NCBI GenBank assembly: GCA_000431815.1 | Contig: FR889241.1 | Coordinates: 3,535 to 16,987 of the forward strand | Source: Butyrivibrio sp. CAG:318 | GTDB lineage: Bacteria > Bacillota > Clostridia > Lachnospirales > Lachnospiraceae | Reading direction: 5' to 3' | DNA: 13,453 nt | Shown here: positions 1 to 6,464 of the stretch, one piece after another | Layout: every line of letters starts with the position of its first letter | Numbering within the stretch: position 1 is the first letter of the stretch | Notes under the pieces: generated by a model | What the model saw: only the letters and a program-made list of their open reading frames with translations | Told to the model about the DNA's origin: nothing | Databases searched by the model: none | Position numbers and translations under genes: made by a program

Positions 1-244
1 TGTCCGCGTTACCCATTGCCAGCAGGAATCCCGGAAGTCCTGCTATATGGTCCGCATGAAAATGAGTTATGCAGATCACATCTACCGGTTTAAAACTCCA
101 TCCGGTCTTCTTAAGCGCAACCTGAGTCCCTTCTCCACAATCTATCAATAACGAGCTTCCGTTATATCTTGTCATTAATGAAGTTGTCCATCTGCCCGGA
201 AGAGGCATCATCCCTCCGGTTCCCAGCAAACACAAATCCAGCAT
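1..244 (-). CDS. rnz: Ribonuclease Z, N-terminal part (cut by window edge)
   Basis: This is the first 81 codons of a metallo-beta-lactamase-fold nuclease; the rest lies outside the window. RNase Z is a zinc endonuclease that removes the 3' trailer of precursor tRNAs. The protein opens with MLDLCLLGTGGMMPLPGR, then DCGEGTQ at residues 35-41, and the metal-binding HFHADH at 61-66 followed by IAGLPGFL, the combination typical of RNase Z rather than of other members of the fold. The ATG at 244-242 is preceded by AGGAAGG about 12 bases upstream, which overlaps the end of the preceding small gene, so the two are probably cotranscribed. A related MBL-fold hydrolase cannot be fully excluded from the N-terminus alone. 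Confidence 0.88.
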   Translation of the reverse strand, partial: MLDLCLLGTGGMMPLPGRWTTSLMTRYNGSSLLIDCGEGTQVALKKTGWSFKPVDVICITHFHADHIAGLPGFLLAMGNAD

Positions 245-265
245 TCTGTTCGTATCGGTTCCTTC

Positions 266-508
266 CTATAGAAGTTCCGTCCTTTCTGTAATTTCAACCG
301 GAATCATAAAATCCGCCACAATCATGTCGTAGCATTTCTCACACAGTTCAAAGCAGTGGCTTTCTCCGTCCTTATCGGAAAAATATCCCCATTCTGCCCT
401 GAAGCTCAATGCCGGTCCTGTTATTATATTCTTCATGTGCATTATTTTCTGTCCGCATGCATTACACCGGACCTCTTCAAGCCTGTTATTGATGTCATAT
501 TTTTGCAT
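266..508 (-). CDS. Small four-cysteine (zinc-ribbon-like) protein of unknown function
   Basis: An 80-residue protein I cannot assign to a named family. It has CNAC at residues 15-18 and CEKC at 56-59, with an extra His51-Cys52 just before the second pair; two CxxC knuckles about 40 residues apart suggest a single structural zinc site. There is no signal peptide or membrane segment, so it is probably cytosolic. It sits 21 bases upstream of rnz and 77 bases downstream of rimI. The ribosome site is weak: AAAGGG lies 13 bases before the ATG. A possible -10 (TATAAT, 554-549 on the minus strand) in the gap to rimI lacks a good -35, so it may simply be read through from the tsaE-tsaB-rimI run. That it is a real gene rests on its placement and cysteine pattern. 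Confidence 0.72.
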   Translation of the reverse strand: MQKYDINNRLEEVRCNACGQKIMHMKNIITGPALSFRAEWGYFSDKDGESHCFELCEKCYDMIVADFMIPVEITERTELL

Positions 509-585
509 TGTATTATATTATCCCTTTCGTATTATATATCACGGAATAATTATACACTTGACCATCTATATATTAATATAGGCGA

Positions 586-1041
586 TTATTGTAAGTTTTT
601 TACCATTAATATGCCATCTTCTGCCGGCTTTGAATAAAAATTCTTCCTGAGTCCGACAGTCTCGAACCCCGTCTGCACATACAGCCCACGGGCCGCCTCA
701 TTGCTCACCCTGACTTCAAGAAAAATATTTGCAAGTCCTGCTTTCTGTGCCTGTTCGACAAGGCACAAAAGAAGTCTGCGTCCTATTCCCATCCTTCTCG
801 CTTCAAAATCAACTGCTATATTAGTTATATCGGCTTCATCGGCTGCAAATACACAGCCTGCATATCCAATTATTTTATTATTATGTTCGGCAACAAGATA
901 TATGTAATTATCAGCTGCCGAGGCCTTGGTAAATTCTTTCTCGGGCCACGGCTCAGAAAAAGATTTCCGTTCTATTTCTGCCACATATGCTGCATCTTCT
1001 GCACGCATGCGTCTTATGATGACATGAAATTCATCAGCCAT
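586..1041 (-). CDS. rimI: Ribosomal protein S18 alanine N-acetyltransferase
   Basis: A 151-residue GNAT-family acetyltransferase. RimI transfers acetyl from acetyl-CoA to the N-terminal alanine of ribosomal protein S18 in the cytosol. The acetyl-CoA pyrophosphate loop RRMGIGRR is at residues 82-89, and the C-terminal signature LEVRVSNEAARGLYVQTGF is at 108-126, with the Glu, Asn and Tyr expected in RimI. I placed the start at 1041 because AAGGAG sits about 8 bases upstream; the frame stays open for 42 more codons, but that stretch overlaps tsaB and resembles no GNAT N-terminus. The start overlaps the tsaB stop in ATGGCTGA, indicating translational coupling. The tsaE-tsaB-rimI order is conserved in many bacteria, which supports RimI over a generic acetyltransferase. 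Confidence 0.92.
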   Translation of the reverse strand: MADEFHVIIRRMRAEDAAYVAEIERKSFSEPWPEKEFTKASAADNYIYLVAEHNNKIIGYAGCVFAADEADITNIAVDFEARRMGIGRRLLLCLVEQAQKAGLANIFLEVRVSNEAARGLYVQTGFETVGLRKNFYSKPAEDGILMVKNLQ

Positions 1042-1738
1042 TCTCTCTCTCCTTACGTTCCCTTTCCGCCTGTGACATTCTAAGGTAATCAGGAAGGTGT
1101 TCTGCAGCAGTTTCCGTCCTGCCGTCTTTATAATAAAGTGCTCCGAGAATTGCCACGCTTGAAGCACGCTGTCTGTTCATTCCGGCCGGTGCGTATATAT
1201 AATCGAAATCCGCTTTGGCATCTATTATATCTCTGGCTGCCGGTATTCCGTCACCTATGAAAATCACGCGGCGTCCGTATCCGGAAAGCATTTGAATCAG
1301 CTCTTCTATTGAAACGGCACACGATTCATGATGTATGACAAATTCATTGTTCTCAAAACTGTATATTCCCGTATATACCTGCGACCGTCTTGCGTCCATT
1401 ATCGGACATATAAGCATATCCGTCCCAAAGGCGTTATATGCCATCGCATCTAATGTAGGTACATGGATAAGCGGAATATTCAATGCCATTCCCAGACCCT
1501 TGGCTGTCGCCGACCCTATTCTCAGTCCTGTGAACGACCCCGGACCCGATGATATTGCTATCGCATCAAATTCTTCGACTTCCGTCTCGGTCCTTTTGCA
1601 CACTTCATCTATCATCGGAAGCAAAGTCTGCGAATGTGTTATCTTATGATTAATCGTATATTCCGCTGTAATAATATCATCTGTCAGTATAGCCACCGAG
1701 GCCACTAAAGATGATGCTTCTATTGCTAATATTTTCAT
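1034..1738 (-). CDS. tsaB: tRNA t6A37 threonylcarbamoyltransferase complex subunit TsaB
   Basis: A 234-residue protein of the ASKHA fold. TsaB is the scaffold partner of TsaD; with TsaE they transfer threonylcarbamoyl from its adenylate to A37 of ANN-decoding tRNAs. The N-terminus MKILAIEASS and the family signature SSGPGSFTGLRIG (residues 63-75) are diagnostic, and MDARRSQVYTG at 114-124 matches the conserved mid-region. Length is normal for the family. Its ATG overlaps the stop of tsaE (ATGA at 1738-1735) and its stop overlaps the start of rimI, so the three genes are translationally coupled. TsaD is not present in this window. Confidence 0.95.
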   Translation of the reverse strand: MKILAIEASSLVASVAILTDDIITAEYTINHKITHSQTLLPMIDEVCKRTETEVEEFDAIAISSGPGSFTGLRIGSATAKGLGMALNIPLIHVPTLDAMAYNAFGTDMLICPIMDARRSQVYTGIYSFENNEFVIHHESCAVSIEELIQMLSGYGRRVIFIGDGIPAARDIIDAKADFDYIYAPAGMNRQRASSVAILGALYYKDGRTETAAEHLPDYLRMSQAERERKERENG

Positions 1739-2184
1739 ATTGTAAGTCCTTCTATTTCATAATCGTGGCTGATTTCAATTCTACGATAATCGAACCCCTC
1801 GGAATTATCCTTCTCAATCGTCACATATATTGTGTCATCCGGAAGCAATTCCTCTATAAGTCTGCCCCATTCTATAAGGCATACGCCATCCCCGTAAAAA
1901 TATTCTTCATAGCCGAGTTCGTCCATATCCCACGGGCCTGATATACGGTATACATCGAAATGGTACAATGGTATTCTTCCGGTATCATATTCCTGTATTA
2001 TTGTAAATGTAGGGCTGCATACCGGTTCATCAATTCCAAGTCCCAAAGCCAGTCCCTGTGTAAAAACAGTCTTGCCAACGCCCAGATCTCCGTTAAGGCA
2101 GATTATATCACCGGGCTTTACCTGTCTTCCGATAGCTTCTCCAAGCCGGTATGTCATCTCCGGCGAACGCGTTTCAATAATCAT
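1735..2184 (-). CDS. tsaE: tRNA t6A37 biosynthesis ATPase TsaE
   Basis: A 149-residue P-loop ATPase that energises the TsaB-TsaD complex in t6A37 synthesis. The Walker A GDLGVGKT is at residues 32-39; SPTFTIIQEY (57-66), HFDVYR (75-80) and EWG (105-107) are the further conserved blocks of the YjeE/TsaE family. A GTG three codons upstream (2193) is also in frame, but I prefer the ATG at 2184 because AAGAAAGAG lies about 8 bases before it and would be almost in contact with the GTG. The GTG would overlap the TAA of the upstream gene; with the ATG the genes are separated by one base. TsaE ends in the ATGA overlap with tsaB. Confidence 0.93.
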   Translation of the reverse strand: MIIETRSPEMTYRLGEAIGRQVKPGDIICLNGDLGVGKTVFTQGLALGLGIDEPVCSPTFTIIQEYDTGRIPLYHFDVYRISGPWDMDELGYEEYFYGDGVCLIEWGRLIEELLPDDTIYVTIEKDNSEGFDYRRIEISHDYEIEGLTI

Positions 2185-2185
2185 A

Positions 2186-2689
2186 TTAAGCACTCTTTCT
2201 TATATGGCATCTCTTTCCTATGTGTTCTTCTGCCATTTGTACAATGTCATTGTAATTATCTTTAATACTTTCCATCGGCCATATAAAAGCTCTGTCCGTA
2301 CTCACATACGCTGCTATTTCACTGCCGTATCTTACTATTTTCCAGACTTCGTCCCACTTAACCGAGGCATTCTGTCCGTTCTGGGATACCTTCACGCCTT
2401 CTTCGTCAACGACATAATGCAGCACATTCGCAAAATAATCATTATTCCTGACCTGTTTCCTGGCTCTGGAATATAGCATAAGCGGGTTGATCACTGTATA
2501 AAGCGATGCTAACAGGATCATAAGTATGGAATTCTGTATTTTCACATCACCCCATGTATACACTGTTACACCAATAATTACTATGCTGAAAATTATCCAG
2601 ATTATACCGGTCATTCTTCTGTAAGTATTGTTAAAAAGAAAAACAAACATATTCTTCTCTGATATATTGACATCAAATTCCGTCTTCAT
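2186..2689 (-). CDS. YcxB-like two-helix membrane protein
   Basis: A 167-residue protein with two hydrophobic segments at about residues 27-45 and 52-72 joined by a short loop, then a soluble C-terminal domain. The pattern after the second helix (DEEGVKVSQNGQ, then WDEVWKI, then YVSTDRAFIWP) resembles the YcxB C-terminal domain, a beta-rich module of unknown function found in many Firmicute membrane proteins. The start has GGAGG 4 bases upstream, with a further purine-rich stretch before it. It is the first gene of the tsaE-tsaB-rimI run and is transcribed from a near-consensus promoter in the gap to the divergent DUF4190 gene. No function can be stated; its link to tRNA modification may be only positional. 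Confidence 0.82.
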   Translation of the reverse strand: MKTEFDVNISEKNMFVFLFNNTYRRMTGIIWIIFSIVIIGVTVYTWGDVKIQNSILMILLASLYTVINPLMLYSRARKQVRNNDYFANVLHYVVDEEGVKVSQNGQNASVKWDEVWKIVRYGSEIAAYVSTDRAFIWPMESIKDNYNDIVQMAEEHIGKRCHIRKSA

Positions 2690-2714
2690 TATTCCTCCGC
2701 TTCTCCCTTATATG

Positions 2715-2743
2715 ATTATAATCTATCCGTAAAAAGTTATCAA
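2715..2743 (-). promoter_or_regulatory. Sigma-A promoter of the YcxB-like/tsaE/tsaB/rimI run
   Basis: On the minus strand, TTGATA (2743-2738) and a perfect TATAAT (2720-2715) are separated by exactly 17 bases. It lies 26 bases upstream of the start codon of the YcxB-like gene, giving a short leader. Confidence 0.75.
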
Positions 2744-2774
2744 GGTTTAATATAATCTGTCAACACTGCCGGTC

Positions 2775-2803
2775 TTTACAATTCCATTATTCAATGTTAA
2801 AAT
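2775..2803 (+). promoter_or_regulatory. Sigma-A promoter of the DUF4190 gene
   Basis: TTTACA (2775-2780) and TAAAAT (2798-2803) have a 17-base spacer, and TG one base before the -10 gives an extended -10 element. It is 28 bases from the start codon and fires away from the promoter at 2743-2715. Confidence 0.65.
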
Positions 2804-2831
2804 TATCAATAGCATTTCTCAGGAGGATATT

Positions 2832-3203
2832 ATGGACAATAACTATAACAATAATTATAATAATGACTATAATTACAACAATTATAACCAGGGAAACGGT
2901 TATCCGCCACAGGACCGCAAGGGCATGGCAATAGCTTCACTGATTCTTGGCATCATTTCAATTCCGTTAGGATGCTGCGCATACCTCGGTGTGATTCCCG
3001 GAATAATTGCTGTTTTTCTTGGAATATTCAGTAAAGGTGCCGCGCCAAGGCATTCCAGCAAAGCAATTGCAGGTATTATCACCGGTGCTGTCGGTGCCGT
3101 TTTCGGTATTATAATGACCATTCTTTCATTAAAGCTTATGGCCGACCCTGATTTTATGGCACAATATAAAGAACTTGTTGAATTTTATAATAAAGCAAAA
3201 TAA
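2832..3203 (+). CDS. DUF4190-type small membrane protein with Asn/Tyr-rich N-terminus
   Basis: A 123-residue protein. Residues 2-24 are almost only Asn, Tyr, Asp and Gly, encoded by AAT/AAC/TAT-rich DNA. From residue 30 the pattern GMAIASLILGIISIPLGC, a short turn, then GVIPGIIAVFLGIFSKG, and a second block KAIAGIITGAVGAVFGIIMTIL (78-98) is the repeated glycine-rich membrane signature of DUF4190 proteins. It probably sits in the cell membrane with the low-complexity tail in the cytosol. AGGAGG lies 6 bases before the ATG. It is a single-gene unit with its own promoter and terminator, divergent from the YcxB-like gene. Function unknown; such proteins are widespread in Firmicutes. Confidence 0.85.
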   Translation: MDNNYNNNYNNDYNYNNYNQGNGYPPQDRKGMAIASLILGIISIPLGCCAYLGVIPGIIAVFLGIFSKGAAPRHSSKAIAGIITGAVGAVFGIIMTILSLKLMADPDFMAQYKELVEFYNKAK

Positions 3204-3212
3204 TCACAAAAA

Positions 3213-3254
3213 CGCCCGTTCTGAAATCCACTTCAGTCCGGGCGCTTTATTTTA
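3213..3254 (+). terminator. Intrinsic terminator shared by the DUF4190 gene and lysC
   Basis: CGCCCG (3213-3218) pairs with CGGGCG (3239-3244), and CTGAA (3221-3225) with TTCAG (3232-3236), with a two-base mismatch between them and a six-base loop. A T-rich tail follows on the plus strand. On the minus strand the same hairpin is followed by TTTTTG, so it can stop transcripts of both convergent genes. Confidence 0.82.
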
Positions 3255-3260
3255 ATTATA

Positions 3261-4571
3261 TTATTTTACAAATGCATTATAAATAGCCTTAAAAGCTGTC
3301 TCAAACTCTTCTTCGAGAACACCTATGATAATATTAAGCTCACTTGATCCCTGATCAATCATCTTGACATTGACATCAGATTTATAAAGCGCCTCAAAAA
3401 TCTTGAGAGCTGTTCCTTTTGCCGACTTCATGCCACGTCCCACTACCGCAATAAGCGCAAGACCCGGTTCAATTTCAATCGAATCAGGAGATGCATTTCT
3501 GTGGATACCTGCAAGTATTTCCTGTTCCTTCTCTTCAAATTCTTTCTGGTGTACTATTATTGTCATTGTATCGATTCCCGATGGCATATGTTCAAATGAC
3601 AATCCCTGTTTCTCAAACTGTTCAAGCACACGGCGTCCGAATCCTATTTCGGAATTCATCATATCTTTCTCGATATTGACAGCTGAAAATCCCTTCTTAC
3701 CTGCTATACCTGTGATTATATACTCAGGTTTCTTGGATGTACTTTCAACAATCATTGTACCGTGGTCTTCCGGTGCATTCGTATTCTTAATATTAATAGG
3801 AATTCCTTCCTTGCGGACAGGGAAAATCGCATCTTCATGAAGAACCGTTGCACCCATGTATGAAAGTTCACGAAGTTCCTTATATGTTATCGTGTTAATT
3901 GAGGCCGGATTATCAATAATTCTTGGGTCTGCAATCATAAATCCCGATACATCCGTCCAGTTCTCATAAAGGTCTGCATGAACTGCTGCTGCGACAATTG
4001 AGCCCGTTATATCGGAGCCGCCTCTTGAGAATGTCTTAATCGTATCGTTAGGTGTAGAACCGTAAAATCCCGGAATCACCGCACGTTCTACTCCTTCCAG
4101 TCTCTCATGAAGAGTCTGATTCGTCATATCTGCATTAAATGTACCGTCTTCGTTAAAAAATACTACATCCGCAGCATCAATAAACTCATAGCCAAGATAT
4201 TTGGCAAGGATAATACCGTTAAGGAATTCTCCTCTCGAAGCTGCATAATCACGTCCTGCACGTCCTTTGAAACCAGCGGCAATCGCTTCATACTCCTTCT
4301 CAAGTGAAAGTTCCATGCCAAGTTCGCTTATAATACCGTTATATCTTGCCTTAATCTCATCGAATCTATTTTCAAAATCCTGGCCGCTTACCGCTGCCTT
4401 ATAGCATGCATAAAGCATGTCCGTTACCTTAACGTCTTCCGCGAAACGCTTTCCCGGTGCAGATGGTACAACATATTTTCTTGCCGGGTCAGCAAGTATG
4501 ATATCTGCCACCTTACGGAACTGCTCCGCACTTGCAAGTGAGCTTCCGCCAAATTTAGCTACTTTAACCAT
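3261..4571 (-). CDS. lysC: Aspartate kinase
   Basis: A 436-residue monofunctional aspartokinase that phosphorylates L-aspartate, the committing step to lysine/diaminopimelate, threonine and methionine. The amino-acid kinase domain covers about residues 1-280: KFGGSS at 6-11, SAPGKR at 37-42, RGEFLNG at 113-119 and FSRGGSDITGS at 181-191. Two C-terminal ACT domains follow at about 286-358 and 370-436, the second with VKMIDQGSSELNIIIGV, so allosteric inhibition by an end product is expected; which one cannot be read from sequence. GGAGG lies 8 bases before the ATG. It is adjacent to hom but separately transcribed, with a terminator and a strong promoter in between and a palindrome next to its ribosome site. 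Confidence 0.95.
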   Translation of the reverse strand: MVKVAKFGGSSLASAEQFRKVADIILADPARKYVVPSAPGKRFAEDVKVTDMLYACYKAAVSGQDFENRFDEIKARYNGIISELGMELSLEKEYEAIAAGFKGRAGRDYAASRGEFLNGIILAKYLGYEFIDAADVVFFNEDGTFNADMTNQTLHERLEGVERAVIPGFYGSTPNDTIKTFSRGGSDITGSIVAAAVHADLYENWTDVSGFMIADPRIIDNPASINTITYKELRELSYMGATVLHEDAIFPVRKEGIPINIKNTNAPEDHGTMIVESTSKKPEYIITGIAGKKGFSAVNIEKDMMNSEIGFGRRVLEQFEKQGLSFEHMPSGIDTMTIIVHQKEFEEKEQEILAGIHRNASPDSIEIEPGLALIAVVGRGMKSAKGTALKIFEALYKSDVNVKMIDQGSSELNIIIGVLEEEFETAFKAIYNAFVK

Positions 4572-4586
4572 TTGTCATTCCTCCGA

Positions 4587-4605
4587 CTCTTTTGTAACAA
4601 AAGAG
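4587..4605 (-). promoter_or_regulatory. Palindrome in the lysC leader beside the ribosome site
   Basis: A perfect inverted repeat, CTCTTTTG-TTA-CAAAAGAG, lies in the short lysC leader, three bases before the GGAGG of the Shine-Dalgarno sequence. It has no T-tail and is not a terminator. It could be a protein operator or an RNA hairpin. On the RNA, TCCTC at the left foot could alternatively pair with GAGGA of the ribosome site, giving two exclusive folds. The roughly 50-base leader is too short for a lysine riboswitch. Confidence 0.5.
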
Positions 4606-4628
4606 GATTTTATTGTTATTTTATCGAA

Positions 4629-4657
4629 ATAATATTACACGGCACCGGATTTGTCAA
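4629..4657 (-). promoter_or_regulatory. Near-consensus sigma-A promoter of lysC
   Basis: On the minus strand, a perfect TTGACA (4657-4652) and TATTAT (4634-4629) have a 17-base spacer. Predicted leader to the ATG is about 50 bases. It lies directly downstream of the hom terminator. Confidence 0.82.
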
Positions 4658-4659
4658 TA

Positions 4660-4701
4660 CCAAAAGAAAGAACATTAATCATATTACACGATTAATGTTC
4701 T
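4660..4701 (-). terminator. Intrinsic terminator of the secA-prfB-cheW-hom unit
   Basis: GAACATTAATC (4670-4680) and GATTAATGTTC (4690-4700) form a perfect 11-bp stem, extended by one more pair, with a nine-base loop. On the minus strand it is followed by TTTCTTTTGG. It lies between the hom stop and the lysC promoter. Confidence 0.8.
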
Positions 4702-4759
4702 CTATTTCATAGCGGCTGTAAAGCCTTTAATTACAATAAATTCTGTTCCGGGCAGATAA

Positions 4760-5974
4760 TCAGCCTTCGTATCTTATCATGGAAATAATTCCATCAAAGC
4801 CTGCAGCTTTGTCTGCATATTCTTTCTCTGTCATAGGTGCCGTTACACATCCGAACTCTCCGGTAACGCCATCTGCTCTTACAATTTCTCCGTTAAACGC
4901 CGCCTTAACTGCTGCAATATCGGCATCGTCATCACCTTTGACACGGATAAAGAATCTTGTCACAACATTCTTAATGTCTACAAGATCGGCCTTATGTGTA
5001 CTCCATATTGTCATAATATTGGTTCCCATATGTTTAACTGCATCAACGACATCCGAAACAACCGCGCTGGCTGTCGGAAGCTTACCTGCTCCTGCTCCGT
5101 AGAACATAACGTCTCCAAGTACGTTACCCTTTACAAAGATGGCATTCATTACACCATTAACGCCTGCGAGAGGATGGTCATTACTGATCATCTTCGGTGC
5201 AACCATAGCTGCAAAACCGTTTCCGACTTTTCTGCTTGATCCGATGAGTTTAATGGAAACATCAAGTTTGGATGCATATTTGAAATCAACATCTGTAATC
5301 TTGGTTATTCCTTCTGTATATATATCTTCAAAATCAACCTGATGTCCGCATGCAAGTGATGAAAGTATAGCTATCTTACGGCATGCATCATATCCTTCGA
5401 CATCTGCTTCCGGGTTACGTTCTGCATATCCGAGTTCCTGTGCCTCTTTAAGAACTGTATCAAAAGGAAGACCTTCTTTGGACATTTTGGTAAGAATGTA
5501 ATTGGTAGTACCATTTAAAATTCCGGAGATTTCAACAATTTCATCAGCTGTTAATGACTGATTTAACGGTCTGATAATAGGTATACCACCTCCGACACTT
5601 GCCTCAAAGAGGAAGTTAATCTTATTAGCTTTGGCTATTTCAAGAAGCTCGGCGCCATGTTTGGCAACAAGTTCTTTATTAGATGTACACACGCTCTTGC
5701 CTTTTAAAAGCGCGTTCTTAACAAATTGATATGCCGGATTAACTCCGCCCATAACCTCAACAACAATTTTGACGTCATCATCATTAAGGATAGTGTCATA
5801 GTCATGAACAAGTACTTTTTCTACAGGATCACCCGGGAAATCGCGAAGATCAAGCACATATTTGAGATTAATTTCCTGACCTGCTCTCTTGTTGATTGAT
5901 TCCTGATTGGTTCTCAATACTTCTACAACACCTGAACCAACTGTGCCATAGCCTAATACTGCAATGTTTACCAT
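4760..5974 (-). CDS. hom: Homoserine dehydrogenase
   Basis: A 404-residue NAD(P)-dependent enzyme converting aspartate semialdehyde to homoserine, the branch to threonine and methionine. The dinucleotide-binding glycine motif GYGTVGSG is at residues 8-15, TSNKELVAKHG at 97-107, EASVGGGIPIIRPL at 124-137, and the catalytic-domain signature GILNGTTNYI at 151-160 with NPEADVEGYDACRK at 187-200. The last 70 residues (RFFIRVKG onward) look like a short or degenerate ACT domain. I start at the ATG at 5974, which has AGGAG 7 bases upstream; the frame continues 28 codons further into cheW, but that stretch is basic and unlike any Hom N-terminus. It is the last gene of the secA unit, 19 bases after cheW. 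Confidence 0.94.
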   Translation of the reverse strand: MVNIAVLGYGTVGSGVVEVLRTNQESINKRAGQEINLKYVLDLRDFPGDPVEKVLVHDYDTILNDDDVKIVVEVMGGVNPAYQFVKNALLKGKSVCTSNKELVAKHGAELLEIAKANKINFLFEASVGGGIPIIRPLNQSLTADEIVEISGILNGTTNYILTKMSKEGLPFDTVLKEAQELGYAERNPEADVEGYDACRKIAILSSLACGHQVDFEDIYTEGITKITDVDFKYASKLDVSIKLIGSSRKVGNGFAAMVAPKMISNDHPLAGVNGVMNAIFVKGNVLGDVMFYGAGAGKLPTASAVVSDVVDAVKHMGTNIMTIWSTHKADLVDIKNVVTRFFIRVKGDDDADIAAVKAAFNGEIVRADGVTGEFGCVTAPMTEKEYADKAAGFDGIISMIRYEG

Positions 5975-5993
5975 TTTCTTTCTCCTGATTATT

Positions 5994-6461
5994 TTATTCT
6001 GCCTTGTCCGCCGTAAGTTCATTAACAGCCTGAAGTTCTTCTTCGGACAATAACTCAAGCGGATTAATTATGATTATCAATTTACCATCAAGTTTGGCAA
6101 CACGGTCAAAATAATCTGCGCCGCCGCTTTTGGCTATTTCCGGCATATCCACAATGTCGTTCTCATCTATATGATGAATCTGTTCTACGCCATCAACTTC
6201 TATGGCAATCTTATTATTAGGAAGATTGATAATTATTAATTCCGCATCCTTAGGTGCCGTCAGGTTAGCCATATTAAACTTGGTACGCAAATCCAGTACA
6301 GGTATAACCTCGCCACGAAGATTAATTATTCCTTTGATATTTCTTGATGAATTAGGAACTCTTACAATTGTCTGTTCATATTCAATGCCACTGACATATG
6401 ATATATTAATACCATATTTTTCATTATCGAGTCTGAATACAACCGGCTGAAAAAAAGCCAT
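5994..6461 (-). CDS. cheW: Chemotaxis coupling protein CheW
   Basis: A 155-residue single-domain CheW, the cytosolic adaptor that couples methyl-accepting receptors to the histidine kinase CheA. The signature NIKGIINLRGEVIPVLDLRTKF is at about residues 41-62, preceded by the GINISYVSGI strand and followed by IINLPNNKIAIEVDGVEQI, all in family order; length is normal. There is no receiver or kinase fusion, so this is not CheV or CheA. A perfect AAGGAGG lies 8 bases before the ATG, and only three bases separate the prfB stop from this gene, so the ribosome site overlaps the end of prfB. No other chemotaxis gene is in the window, and the position between release factor 2 and homoserine dehydrogenase is odd. 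Confidence 0.93.
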   Translation of the reverse strand: MAFFQPVVFRLDNEKYGINISYVSGIEYEQTIVRVPNSSRNIKGIINLRGEVIPVLDLRTKFNMANLTAPKDAELIIINLPNNKIAIEVDGVEQIHHIDENDIVDMPEIAKSGGADYFDRVAKLDGKLIIIINPLELLSEEELQAVNELTADKAE

Positions 6462-6464
6462 AAC

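Noticed and set aside
543..585. AT hairpin (CTATAT-TAAT-ATATAG) after rimI as a terminator
   Set aside because: The six-pair stem is all A/T but for one pair, and no T-tail follows on the minus strand.
1042..1167. 42-residue N-terminal extension of RimI
   Set aside because: It overlaps tsaB and is unlike GNAT N-termini; the ATG at 1041 has AAGGAG at proper distance and the classical overlap with the tsaB stop.
4572..4622. Lysine riboswitch upstream of lysC
   Set aside because: The leader is only about 50 bases, far shorter than an L-box, and shows one simple hairpin without a terminator.
5975..6058. 28-residue N-terminal extension of homoserine dehydrogenase
   Set aside because: It lies inside the end of cheW, and the internal ATG at 5974 has a good AGGAG and begins the Rossmann strand directly.
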